Assembly (NCBI GenBank): GCA_946616295.1
Contig: CAMOIU010000004.1
Span: 1-64,000 of the forward strand
Length of the DNA: 64,000 nt
Source of the DNA: CAG-791 sp002392385
Lineage (GTDB): Bacteria > Bacillota > Clostridia > Lachnospirales > Lachnospiraceae
Reading direction: 5' to 3'
The position numbers and the translations under genes were made by a program. Numbering within the stretch: position 1 is the first letter of the stretch; every line of letters starts with the position of its first letter. Shown here piece after piece: positions 1-8,706 of this stretch. The notes beneath the pieces are model-generated. The model had not been told where the DNA came from. It made no database searches and saw only the letters and a program-made list of their open reading frames with translations.

Positions 1-92
1 CGCATTCATCTCACCGCCTGCAGAGGCGGGAGTCTTCTGCGAATGTTAGGATAAATCTGAATAATAGGCTTGAATAAGCACCTGCTCCCGCG

Positions 93-857
93 TCAGAAGA
101 AGAAATGCCTTGCGCGGCGGCCGGGGAAGGCTGTCGGCCAGACCTCCCGGTCGTGATAGATGTCGTCCGCGTTCTGCAGGAGGAGGTCCGTAAGACCATA
201 ATCTGTGTGGGCTGCCAGGTCCTCCAGGGCCCGGGCCAGCAGGGGCGGCCGGCTTTCCATGTTGTGGGCGTCGGTGGCGATCACATGGATCCGGCCCCTC
301 GCGGCCAGTTCCACGGCCCGCCGTCTGGTCCCCCTGTGCAGGAAGGCCTCCGCGTTGACCTGGAAGAGACAGCCGTTGTCCATAAAGTACTCCAGGTTGT
401 CCTCATCATAGAAGAAATGCTCATATCGCTCAATATGGGCGAAGATCGGCCGGATCCCCTTCCTGAGGAGGTCACGGACGATGTCCTCCCCGTAGAGGGG
501 GTAGGTCCCGTCGAAGGGCCACTCCAGGAGCAGGTAGTGGGTCCCGCCCAGCCGGAGCCTGGCCAGATCCACATCCAGCAGAGGCTCACAGATCCGGACC
601 TCCGCCCCCAGGGCCGTCCGGATCCTGCGGTCCCCGCACAGGGGCGCGATCCGGTCCCAGGCCCGCTGCCTCTCCGCCAGAAAGGTCTCCAGGTCCATGA
701 AATCCGCATAGAAATGGGGCGTGAAGAGGATCTGCGTCACGCCGTCCTGCCGTTCCTCCTCCAACAGGGCTTCCGACACCTTCTCATCCTGCGCCCCGTC
801 ATCGATACCGGGCAGAATATGGCAATGCAGATCCGTCAGTTCAGGCAAATTTTGCAT
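93..857 (-). CDS. cpsB: CpsB/CapC-type PHP protein-tyrosine phosphatase
   Basis: Manganese-dependent PHP-fold phosphatase that removes phosphate from the tyrosine tail of a capsule BY-kinase, in the cytosol. The 254-aa protein has the expected family length. Metal ligands are visible in order: DLHCHILPGIDDGA (residues 9-22), TPHF (46-49), AEVR (85-88), FAHIERY (139-145) and ATDAHN (194-199). It is the last gene of the minus-strand capsule locus, and its start overlaps the end of the VanZ-like gene by 17 bases. Its substrates are presumably the two Tyr-rich BY-kinases encoded at 15.1-18.1 kb. Assignment to the family is secure; the partner is inferred from context. Confidence 0.93.
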   Translation of the reverse strand: MQNLPELTDLHCHILPGIDDGAQDEKVSEALLEEERQDGVTQILFTPHFYADFMDLETFLAERQRAWDRIAPLCGDRRIRTALGAEVRICEPLLDVDLARLRLGGTHYLLLEWPFDGTYPLYGEDIVRDLLRKGIRPIFAHIERYEHFFYDEDNLEYFMDNGCLFQVNAEAFLHRGTRRRAVELAARGRIHVIATDAHNMESRPPLLARALEDLAAHTDYGLTDLLLQNADDIYHDREVWPTAFPGRRARHFFF

Positions 858-1335
858 CGATCAGTTCCTTCAGTTTCACAAAGAACATACCTACCACGAA
901 GCCGGCCAGGCCGCCCAGGGTGTTGCTGATAATGTCATCCGTCTCCAGAAATCCCCTGCCCGTGATATACTGCAGCAGCTCTATGGCGACAGACGTGATC
1001 ACCAGCCACCGCACCGTCTTCCACCTGGGCGCCAGCTGGGCGTACACCGTCCCCAGGGGCACGAACAGGCCTATGTTATAGAGGATCTGGCGGCGGAAAT
1101 ACTCCTCGCCGAACCGCCGGTAGGACCAGAGAGGCGTCAGCAGATAGCGCCGGCCGCCCCAGCCCCTGTTCAGGACTGTCAGGTAGATGATCCCGCCGAG
1201 ATAGACCACCAGGAGCTTCCCGTTGAACCTCCTCCCGCTCAGGGCGGAGACCAGGACCAGCACGACCACTGCTGCCACGATCAGATCGGGATAGGCGCTG
1301 AGTATTCGGTCAAAATGAGTGATGGTTGTGATCAT
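841..1335 (-). CDS. VanZ-like membrane protein
   Basis: Small multi-pass membrane protein of the VanZ/phosphotransbutyrylase-like family, 164 aa. Visible family hallmarks are NIGLFVPLG near residue 88, an E-L-L-Q-Y helix near 129, and the R-x-F-x-x-x-D-D-I-x-x-N-x-x-G motif near 137-151. Four hydrophobic segments are evident. VanZ proteins have no defined chemistry; they occur in glycopeptide-resistance and in capsule loci of Clostridia. Here the gene is translationally coupled to the phosphatase gene downstream and follows the aminotransferase gene by 24 bases. A role in polymer assembly is only guessed from position. Confidence 0.85.
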   Translation of the reverse strand: MITTITHFDRILSAYPDLIVAAVVVLVLVSALSGRRFNGKLLVVYLGGIIYLTVLNRGWGGRRYLLTPLWSYRRFGEEYFRRQILYNIGLFVPLGTVYAQLAPRWKTVRWLVITSVAIELLQYITGRGFLETDDIISNTLGGLAGFVVGMFFVKLKELIDAKFA

Positions 1336-1359
1336 GGCAATGACTCATGAAAAGCTGAT

Positions 1360-2481
1360 TCAGCAGACAGCTTTCTTCCTGCAGGAAAGGACGATCTCAC
1401 TGATCCGGTCCACATCCTCCGGCGCCAGATCCGAATAGATCGGGAGCGTCAGAACCCTCCTGCTCACGTGCAGGGCGACCGGTGTCTCCAACACATTATA
1501 CTTACCGTGGAAAGCCGAGAAAGTATTTGTGAGGGGGTAGAAATACTTCCTCGCCACGATCCCCTGTTTCAGCAGGGCATCGTAGACCTCTTCCCGGCTC
1601 GCTCCGAATACTCTCTCTTCTACAATGATCGGGAAATAGGCATAGTTGGGTCTGACCTCCGGCTGCCTGACATTCAGCTGAAGGCCGTCCACTCCCCCGA
1701 GCAGATCGTAATATCTCTCCGATACTCTCCTCCGCTTCTCTATCTCCTCCTCCAGATGCCGCAGATTGCAGATGCCCATGGCCGCGCAGAACTCGTTCAT
1801 CTTGGCATTCGCGCCGACTGCACTTACCTCCTCCGGCCCCTGAATACCGAAATTCTTCAGTTCATAAAGAGCAGCGCCTGTTTTCCTGTCTTTATAGCAT
1901 GCTGCCCCGCCTTCGATCGTATTGAAGACCTTGGTAGCATGGAAGCTGAAACAGGATGCGTCGCCGTAAGCACCCAGGCTCTTCCCTTTATAGGTCTCTC
2001 CGAAGGTATGACAGGCATCATAGATGACCTTCAGACCATATTTCTGGGCGATCCGTTCGATCTCCTCCATGTTGCAGATATTGCCGTATACATGGACGGG
2101 CAGGATCGCGCAGGTCCTGTCGGTGATCAGGCTCTCCAGCTTCTCCGTATCGATCGTAAAGGTCACCGGATCTATGTCGCAGAATACCGGCTCCAGCCCG
2201 TTTCGAACGATGGCATGCGTCGTCGAGGCAAAAGTGAAGGGCGTGGTTATCACCTCTCCCTGCAGGTTCATGGCCTGAAGAGTCAGTTCAAGAGCCATGT
2301 GCCCGTTTGTAAACAGTTCAATGCTGTCCACACCCATGTATTCACACAGCATGGCCTGAAGCTTCTTGTGTTTGACGCCCATATTGGTGAGCCAGTGGGA
2401 CTCCCACATGTCCCTGATCTCCTCCACATACTCTTCAAGCTCCGGCATAGAGGAACGTGTCACATATATTTGCTTGTCCAT
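1360..2481 (-). CDS. DegT/DnrJ/EryC1-type PLP aminotransferase
   Basis: PLP-dependent sugar aminotransferase (fold type I, DegT/DnrJ/EryC1/StrS family), 373 aa, the usual length. The likely Schiff-base lysine is K184 in FSFHATKVFN; the PLP-ring aspartate is D155 in VIYDACHTFGE; TNGHMALE near residue 58 forms the phosphate cup. It presumably aminates a nucleotide 4-keto-sugar to make an amino-deoxy sugar for the capsule repeat unit. Its neighbours, a sugar epimerase/dehydratase and a WecF-like transferase, fit a TDP- or UDP-amino-sugar branch. The exact nucleotide sugar cannot be read from sequence. Confidence 0.92.
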   Translation of the reverse strand: MDKQIYVTRSSMPELEEYVEEIRDMWESHWLTNMGVKHKKLQAMLCEYMGVDSIELFTNGHMALELTLQAMNLQGEVITTPFTFASTTHAIVRNGLEPVFCDIDPVTFTIDTEKLESLITDRTCAILPVHVYGNICNMEEIERIAQKYGLKVIYDACHTFGETYKGKSLGAYGDASCFSFHATKVFNTIEGGAACYKDRKTGAALYELKNFGIQGPEEVSAVGANAKMNEFCAAMGICNLRHLEEEIEKRRRVSERYYDLLGGVDGLQLNVRQPEVRPNYAYFPIIVEERVFGASREEVYDALLKQGIVARKYFYPLTNTFSAFHGKYNVLETPVALHVSRRVLTLPIYSDLAPEDVDRISEIVLSCRKKAVC

Positions 2482-2496
2482 ATTTAAGTCCTCAGG

Positions 2497-3471
2497 TCAA
2501 TCGCGATTTCCTTCCATTTCAGCCTTAAAATCCTTCAGCATAGAGATATAATCATATTCCGGTTCATAACCAAGTTCTTCTCTGGCCGGCGTTATGTCCA
2601 TAATATACTGTGGAGCATTGGGCAGATCGGGTCGAAACGTAATCTCAGACTTATGTCCTTCCCGGCCGAATACTTCTACGATCCCTTTTATTTGATCATA
2701 AAGTGTAGTGCCTGTTCCGGTTCCGACATTATAATAACCGGTTTCTCTTTGAACAAAACACGCTTTATACAGCATTTGGCAGAAGTCCTTAACATACACC
2801 ATATCCTTGGGTCTGGAAGGATCCCCCCATATTTCAATCGTTTCGCCGGCAATTGCCTTGTCAATGAGTATGCGATACCCTATTTTCCTTATTTTCCCGT
2901 CTACATAATAATAATCGACAGGAGAATACAGGTAAATGGTTGGAAGGCGGAATATAAATTTTTTCAGTCCATAGACCTGATGGAAGTTTTCTATCATGTC
3001 TACAGCAAAATTCTTGGACAGTACATAAATCGTATGGTCCGAAGTAAACGAGAATCGTCTCGGCATGTCAGCCTTTAATACCAGATCCGTTTCTCCATAA
3101 TCTTTAATATCTCCGAAGCTTTGAGCGTAGAGTATTCTGTCAACATGGTTATCCACACAATAATTCAGGATATTCAACGTACCCGTAATGTTGACATCAA
3201 TATACTGCTGAGGGTCATATCCTTCCATTCTTGCAGGCATTACTCCCGCCAGATGTACTACAGCATAGACATCCTCAGGCAGAACAGCAAATGCTTCTTT
3301 TTTACTTATATCCACCTGATAATATGCAACACCCAGCCTGTCAAAAAAATCGGTTTCCCTTGTACCTGCCGCTACGATTTCATATTCTGCGCTCTTACAT
3401 GTATCCTTGAAATACCTGACAAAATATCTTCCAACATCACCGCTTGCGCCAAATACGAGAATCCTTTTCAT
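2497..3471 (-). CDS. NAD-dependent sugar epimerase/dehydratase (extended SDR)
   Basis: Extended short-chain dehydrogenase acting on a nucleotide sugar, 324 aa from the chosen start. The Rossmann nucleotide-binding motif GASGDVG begins at residue 8, and the catalytic Tyr-Lys pair is YVLSK (149-153). An upstream in-frame ATG would add seven residues, but the ATG at 3471 has AAGGAAGG seven bases before it, so it is preferred. The gene is noticeably AT-richer than the genes nearer the locus ends, as expected for the variable core of a capsule locus. It sits between the ATP-grasp and aminotransferase genes. The substrate is unknown; GalE/WbpP-like or 4,6-dehydratase-like roles are both possible. 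Confidence 0.88.
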   Translation of the reverse strand: MKRILVFGASGDVGRYFVRYFKDTCKSAEYEIVAAGTRETDFFDRLGVAYYQVDISKKEAFAVLPEDVYAVVHLAGVMPARMEGYDPQQYIDVNITGTLNILNYCVDNHVDRILYAQSFGDIKDYGETDLVLKADMPRRFSFTSDHTIYVLSKNFAVDMIENFHQVYGLKKFIFRLPTIYLYSPVDYYYVDGKIRKIGYRILIDKAIAGETIEIWGDPSRPKDMVYVKDFCQMLYKACFVQRETGYYNVGTGTGTTLYDQIKGIVEVFGREGHKSEITFRPDLPNAPQYIMDITPAREELGYEPEYDYISMLKDFKAEMEGNRD

Positions 3472-3546
3472 TATAGCCTTCCTTCTCTTCACATTATACA
3501 GAACCGAAATGATTATCCGGCATATTCGGATCTGTTTAAAACGGAA

Positions 3547-4755
3547 TCAGACAGTATCCTGAATCCTGACCTTAATATACTTACCCTGATCAGAGAGTAT
3601 CTCACTCAGCCTTTCCTGCGTTTCAAAGCGCAGGACCAGGGTTCCGATCGCCTCATTCGCCGCAGAGAATCCGCCAACCATTGTTCCGGATTCCACCCAT
3701 ATATCCTTCTCAACCACATTCTCTATTATATCATCAGAGATCCACAGTTCTCTGTAAATGCCCGGTTCATCACTGTGCAGAATAATTATTGCCCAGGCCC
3801 CTTTATAAGGTTTCTGTTCGACTCCCTCACAGGGTAAGCCAAGAGCTGCTCTTACGGAATTTGTGATAAGATCAACCCCTGTTGCATATCTCAGCATCTC
3901 AGCCAGCCTGTTCCCGCCGCCGCGCGGTGAGAATTCCATAATATATGCCTTGCCATCTATGCACTCTCTGGTTTCGATATTGTAAACAGAGTTCTTTAAT
4001 CCGAGCAGGGTAATTAATCTCTGAATCTCACTGGTGAGTTCCTTCTGATGTTTCTCTGATATTGACGCCGGCCAGCTATATGCGGCAGGCGTATACGGGT
4101 TCCTGGCATTGGCATCAAAACGTTGGCAGTTAAAAGAAACGAATTTCAATTCACCGTCTACAGAAAAACTGTCTGTATCCGAAGAAAAGCCCGCCTGCTG
4201 TAAAAAGTCCTCAATAATAAACTCCTTGCAGCGAGAATATGAGAGAGCTCTTTCGATGCTCTCTTTCAGTTCGCCGATAGAATCAACTCGTGAAACGCCC
4301 TTGCTTCCTGCGGAATCCGTCGGTTTAACTATAACAGGCCAGTGAAACTGCTCCGCGTCCTTTATGGCCTCATCAATAGACGTATATCCTTGAGCCATCG
4401 GAACATTGAATCCGTTGTCGGCCAGAAACTTTCTGAACCGGCGTTTATTCTGCAGAATACACACCGCCTCATAAGAACCGACAGACGGAAGTCCCATCTT
4501 CTCTGCGACATATGCAGCTGTAACAACACCCGGGTCACAGGCAAATGACATAATGCCGTCTATTTCCAGTTTTCTTGCAGCTTCAAGGACAGCCTCCTGG
4601 TCAATGATACTTACATTACAGTATTCATCTGAATACTTGTGGGCAATATTATCCGGAAGGTAGTCGCACGTTATTACATAACACCCCAGTTTATGCGCCG
4701 CGTCTATAACCGGTAAGATATACTTGGCCCCTCCCAGGATCATCAGACGTTTCAT
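3547..4755 (-). CDS. ATP-grasp ligase in capsule locus
   Basis: ATP-grasp superfamily enzyme, 402 aa. The N-terminal pre-ATP-grasp fold starts MKRLMILGGAKY. The nucleotide-binding region includes WPVIVKPTDSAGSKGV (about residues 139-154), then the E-x-F/E-F-S-P-R-G-G-G-N-R-L segment near 275-285 carries the metal-binding Glu and Asn. Such enzymes form amide or peptide-like bonds through acyl-phosphates. In polysaccharide loci they have been linked to attaching amino acids to sugars or to making sugar precursors. The next genes downstream are the epimerase and the aminotransferase, so acylation of the newly made amino sugar is a reasonable inference, unproven. AT-rich like its neighbours. Confidence 0.85.
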   Translation of the reverse strand: MKRLMILGGAKYILPVIDAAHKLGCYVITCDYLPDNIAHKYSDEYCNVSIIDQEAVLEAARKLEIDGIMSFACDPGVVTAAYVAEKMGLPSVGSYEAVCILQNKRRFRKFLADNGFNVPMAQGYTSIDEAIKDAEQFHWPVIVKPTDSAGSKGVSRVDSIGELKESIERALSYSRCKEFIIEDFLQQAGFSSDTDSFSVDGELKFVSFNCQRFDANARNPYTPAAYSWPASISEKHQKELTSEIQRLITLLGLKNSVYNIETRECIDGKAYIMEFSPRGGGNRLAEMLRYATGVDLITNSVRAALGLPCEGVEQKPYKGAWAIIILHSDEPGIYRELWISDDIIENVVEKDIWVESGTMVGGFSAANEAIGTLVLRFETQERLSEILSDQGKYIKVRIQDTV

Positions 4756-4801
4756 AAAGACTCCTCATCAAAGAATACAAGAACCATGGCCTGATGCAGA
4801 T

Positions 4802-5932
4802 CTATCTGCTCTCAGGCAGCGGCTCCCCGGACAGTTCAGCCAGTATTCTCTTCCATTGATCAATGTCTTCCTCATAGTCACGTATTTTCATAGATGTCTT
4901 TTGTAATGCATCCTCATCGTATATCGGATCAAGTACAAAAGCTGAAAAAGCCATGTCCTCTATCTCATCTGTGCAGCTGTGAGAAATATGTTCTGCTTCT
5001 AACGCACGATGCAGCAAACCATTTCTGTTTACATAGATTTTCTTTCGTAAACTCAGAAAGATGATCAGATTTCCCAATGCATAGGATTGTATCCCATCCA
5101 ATATCACCGCGTCCATCTCCGCGCATAATCTGAGATACTCCGGATATTCCAAAAAAGAATCTATGATGACAGCCTTGTCTCCCCAGGACGCAGCCGCATA
5201 TTTTCGGACATCGTCCATATATTCTTTATTTCCGTATGAAAAGGGCAGAAATATTCGAATATTTTCATCCCTGTACCTCTCAAGCCGTTTCAATATCTCA
5301 ATATGATTGTCAACAGGATGTCCGGAATGGCCAACCATCACGGAATATGGTTCAGATGTATCTCTTCTTTCAGTCGCCAATTCACTAATTGAGATACCGT
5401 TCGCAATATGTACCGGGTATGGATAACGAATGGTTCTTACATTTCCAAAGCGATCAGCAATATCAAGCTTGTCAACTACATTCGAGATCCCCACTGCGTA
5501 AAATCGATTGATCTCCTGCCGCAGCAGGAATCGCACGACCCTTTTGACCGCATTTCCAATGAGGGCACCTTCTTTGTCCGCAAATCTTAATTCATGTCCC
5601 CATGTGCGCCATATGATCCTGGGCTGATATTTTCTTTTGATTCTGAGCGTATTCAGCCAGTCCGAAAGGCTGTTTAAAAAGATCCAGTCGGCGTAGGGCG
5701 CGAACTTGTTTACGATGTCTGCGCTGCGGGGATCGGATGTTTGATAGTAAACGACATTTTCATGATCCTTCAGCGCATTATAGACGCGCAGGTAAGGCGT
5801 GACAAAAAGATGATCCGCCACAGTAAAGCCATTGCTCTGATCATTTATCATCTGAACAATTCTTGTACTGAACTTTAAATCATCATGCCAGAAGATATGG
5901 ATATATTTATAGTGCCTCAATACGTTCTCCAT
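4802..5932 (-). CDS. WecF-like (GT56-type) deoxy-aminosugar transferase
   Basis: Probable glycosyltransferase related to TDP-Fuc4NAc:lipid II transferase (WecF/RffT, GT56), about 376 aa. I recognise the family from the IWRTWGHELRF segment and from VMVGHSGHPVDNHIEIL, which mirrors the G-N-S-G-x-x-x-N-N-H-x-E signature. An AIXDG-type acceptor/donor loop and a G-N-x-I-x-F motif follow near residues 295-305. The start at 5932 is an ATG; a TTG three codons earlier is possible. It would transfer an amino-deoxy sugar onto the undecaprenyl-linked repeat. GT56 enzymes are best known from enterobacterial common antigen, so the family in a Gram-positive capsule locus is of interest. Confidence 0.72.
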   Translation of the reverse strand: MENVLRHYKYIHIFWHDDLKFSTRIVQMINDQSNGFTVADHLFVTPYLRVYNALKDHENVVYYQTSDPRSADIVNKFAPYADWIFLNSLSDWLNTLRIKRKYQPRIIWRTWGHELRFADKEGALIGNAVKRVVRFLLRQEINRFYAVGISNVVDKLDIADRFGNVRTIRYPYPVHIANGISISELATERRDTSEPYSVMVGHSGHPVDNHIEILKRLERYRDENIRIFLPFSYGNKEYMDDVRKYAAASWGDKAVIIDSFLEYPEYLRLCAEMDAVILDGIQSYALGNLIIFLSLRKKIYVNRNGLLHRALEAEHISHSCTDEIEDMAFSAFVLDPIYDEDALQKTSMKIRDYEEDIDQWKRILAELSGEPLPESR

Positions 5933-5966
5933 ATTCACCAATGTACGTTATGTCACCACGTATCTG

Positions 5967-7427
5967 TTACTTCCTGTGTCTTGTCCGCAGTTCTTTCAGG
6001 ATATTAAAAACATAGAAGAAGCTCTCCATCTTCAATATAAGGGATCCTGAAACATAAACCAGGATACCTGTGCATATTTGCAGCAACAAAGTCAGTCCGT
6101 CTGGCAGCCCGAGAAACTGAATGCTCCAGACGATTGCAAACATGGCTGCGGATAAGAGCAGCGTAGGCAGGGTATCCGCAAACTGATTGAAGAATGAATA
6201 ATTCAGCAGCTTCCTGTTCGGCCATGCGCTGATGATCTGCTCTATGATGCTGATCGCAAGGTTGCTGAGAGCCATTACCAGCGGGCCGAACCACATGGTG
6301 GTCAGAAGTACAAGGATACTTATGACTCTTTTTATAATTGTCTGTTTCAGCAGAATATCGCTTCTGCCCATGGCCTTAATGGCATTCAGATTGGCCGTCT
6401 GGAGGGGCGCAAACGCGTAAGTAATGCAGAAAATAATAACGAAGGGCACACAGGGCAGCCATTTCTCCGTAAGCAGGACCGCCACGAGCGGTCTGGAAAC
6501 AGCCGCGATTCCCAGCAGGACAGGCCACAGGATATATGCACTGACACAGACAGACCGGCGAGTCATGGCCCTGACACTCTCAACACGGTCCTGCGCTTCA
6601 GACATCACGGGAAACAGAACGCTGTCGATCGAAGAATTGATATTCAGTATAAATACATTGGGGAACATGTAGCCCCGATTGTAATAAGCCAGACTGTCCG
6701 CGGAATATAGCTTTCCAATGATCAGCTGCCGCAGGTCATTGCTGATCGTGGTAATCAGTGTGGAGACCAGCAGTTTCCACCCGTAAGAGAACAGCGTTCT
6801 GAAGCGGCTGAATGAAAACATCCGCTTCGGGCGCCATTTCACAGTCAGCCACAGGATCAGGGTATCCACACTGGTGTTGAATAAATGCTGCGCCACCAGA
6901 GCCCATACGCCGTATCCATGATATGCCATCCATACGCCGAGTACTGCCGCGCCGACTGTGCCCCCCAGCGTTGCGAAGAAAAACCGTTTGAACAGCATAT
7001 GCCTGGATACATATGCCTGCTGTACGTTCTTAACACCTGAAATAACCACTGTCAGGCTCATGACCCGGAGCACTGCCTTGAGCTCCGGCATATGGTAGAA
7101 GGCCGCGATCAGCGGAGACAGGATGTAAAGAAGGCCGTACAGCCCCACGCACATGACTATGTTGAAATAAAACACAGACGAAAAATCCAGATCGTCAGCG
7201 TCTTTCTTCTGGATCAGAGCATTCCCGAGCCCACTGTCGACGAATACATTCAGTATGGTAGTAAAAACTGTGACAATGGCTACAATACCATATACTGCCG
7301 GATCTAACTTTCTTGCCAGAAGAATGGAAACAACAAAAGTCACTCCCTGTGCGCCGAAGCGTTCCATAAAACGCCAGACCAGCCCGGAAATGGCTTTCGT
7401 TCGCATGTTTTGAGAGGAATTGTCCAT
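5967..7427 (-). CDS. wzx: Wzx-type oligosaccharide flippase
   Basis: Polytopic membrane protein of 486 aa, the MATE-like polysaccharide transporter family (MOP superfamily). It has about 12-14 hydrophobic helices and the typical start with a conserved R-F-x-x-Q-G-V-x-F region (RFMERFGAQGVTFVVSILLA, residues 20-39). It moves undecaprenyl-PP-linked repeat units across the membrane for polymerisation outside. Position among glycosyltransferases and downstream of the polymerase-like gene makes a Wzx/Wzy-type capsule pathway the best reading. The ATG at 7427 has GGGGA eight bases upstream. Confidence 0.9.
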   Translation of the reverse strand: MDNSSQNMRTKAISGLVWRFMERFGAQGVTFVVSILLARKLDPAVYGIVAIVTVFTTILNVFVDSGLGNALIQKKDADDLDFSSVFYFNIVMCVGLYGLLYILSPLIAAFYHMPELKAVLRVMSLTVVISGVKNVQQAYVSRHMLFKRFFFATLGGTVGAAVLGVWMAYHGYGVWALVAQHLFNTSVDTLILWLTVKWRPKRMFSFSRFRTLFSYGWKLLVSTLITTISNDLRQLIIGKLYSADSLAYYNRGYMFPNVFILNINSSIDSVLFPVMSEAQDRVESVRAMTRRSVCVSAYILWPVLLGIAAVSRPLVAVLLTEKWLPCVPFVIIFCITYAFAPLQTANLNAIKAMGRSDILLKQTIIKRVISILVLLTTMWFGPLVMALSNLAISIIEQIISAWPNRKLLNYSFFNQFADTLPTLLLSAAMFAIVWSIQFLGLPDGLTLLLQICTGILVYVSGSLILKMESFFYVFNILKELRTRHRK

Positions 7428-7449
7428 ATTGTCCCCAGCTGTCTGTCTA

Positions 7450-8706
7450 TTACATCACAGACGGATATTTGCTCAGATCCTTCCCTGCGGCCGCATCCTC
7501 CACCAGCTGTGCCTCCAGACCGAACCGTTTCTCCAGACTCATAAACCTGGTGACTGCCGTCTGGTGGGCCGCTGCCCGGATGGCCCTGATCCTGTCCGGA
7601 TCCTGCATGAGGGCGATGATCTTGTCTGCCGCCTGGGCGTAGTTATCTTCTTCATAGACCAGGCAGTTGACACCGTCTTCGATAAACTCATCGATCGAGT
7701 GATTGTCGTTGGTAAGAACGACAGCGCCTTCTCCCATCACCTCGTACAGGACATTCACCCGGTTCCACTCACAGGTCAGGAGCGTGGCCAGGGAATTGCG
7801 GGCATACCGGCGGCATTCCTGCTGGCTCTTGCCGCCCTCGAAATGCAGGAACTCTCTGACGCCATATTCCTCCGCGGCGGCAATGGCCGCCTCCTCCATG
7901 GTCCTGCTGTCGATGGTGCCGACCAGGTACAGATGGAAGGGACATCCCTTCTTGTGGAGCTCGCCCAGGATCCGCACAGCCCGGTCCTGTCGCTTGACGT
8001 CCGCGATCCGGTTGATCACGGACAGGGCCATCGGGTCATAGATGTCCGGGTAAGTGCCTTCCCCTTCCCTGTCCACAGACGGCTGGGTCTCCGGAATATA
8101 GACACCGGAATGCCAGAAGTAGAAATGAAATCTCTTCTTTCGGATGCCCAGAAGATCATAGACCTGATCGGCACGGCTTCCGTCATTGGTGGCCAGGAGG
8201 AAGGTCTTCCTGCCGCACATGGAAAGGGTGATATAGGTATAGTCCTTCAGTGCCCGCAGACGTCTTGCGGTCATTCCGCGGATGGATTCCAGGACACCGG
8301 TCATTTCCTGCACCCCGTACTGACGGAGTCCGCAGGGGATCCCTCGCCTGGCAGCCTCCCGGACAGCCAGATGCGATCCCTCCCCCATGCCGTAGACGAA
8401 ATCATACTGCCGCGCATCCAGCACTCTCCGTGCCGCACGTGTGAGCTGCAGCATGTAATCCACCGGACCGGGCAATCCGTTCTTCCGGGGGTGGATCTGG
8501 ATCAGGTTCTCCTTCTTGAAGTGCTCGCTCTCCACAAGCGCCCGTTCTCTCACCGTATAGAGGAGCAGATCGATCGTATGGCCGCGTTCCAGCAGCATTT
8601 TGAAGGGATAGTAGAAGGCCGGCAGTCCTCCCAGGGTCTCGTCGTGCATTCCGCCGAGTATGGTGTCCACCGCGGGATTATCGGCCGCAACATACAGAAT
8701 TCTCAT
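7450..8706 (-). CDS. GT4-type glycosyltransferase
   Basis: Cytosolic GT-B fold glycosyltransferase of 418 aa. The N-terminal Rossmann half includes MRILYVAADNPAVDTILGG. The C-terminal donor half includes a V-L-Y-E-V-M-G-E-G-A segment near residue 320, corresponding to the E-x7-E region, followed by VLTNDNHSIDEFIEDGVNC. It presumably adds one hexose or amino sugar to the capsule repeat. Its ATG overlaps the stop of the upstream glycosyltransferase gene (ATGA at 8703-8706), so the two are translationally coupled. Donor and acceptor are not deducible. Confidence 0.85.
   Translation of the reverse strand: MRILYVAADNPAVDTILGGMHDETLGGLPAFYYPFKMLLERGHTIDLLLYTVRERALVESEHFKKENLIQIHPRKNGLPGPVDYMLQLTRAARRVLDARQYDFVYGMGEGSHLAVREAARRGIPCGLRQYGVQEMTGVLESIRGMTARRLRALKDYTYITLSMCGRKTFLLATNDGSRADQVYDLLGIRKKRFHFYFWHSGVYIPETQPSVDREGEGTYPDIYDPMALSVINRIADVKRQDRAVRILGELHKKGCPFHLYLVGTIDSRTMEEAAIAAAEEYGVREFLHFEGGKSQQECRRYARNSLATLLTCEWNRVNVLYEVMGEGAVVLTNDNHSIDEFIEDGVNCLVYEEDNYAQAADKIIALMQDPDRIRAIRAAAHQTAVTRFMSLEKRFGLEAQLVEDAAAGKDLSKYPSVM

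Noticed and set aside
14..29. CCGCCT-GCAG-AGGCGG hairpin as terminator of the capsule locus
   Set aside because: There is no T-run on the minus strand after it, and the stem is short; the real end of the locus may lie outside the window.
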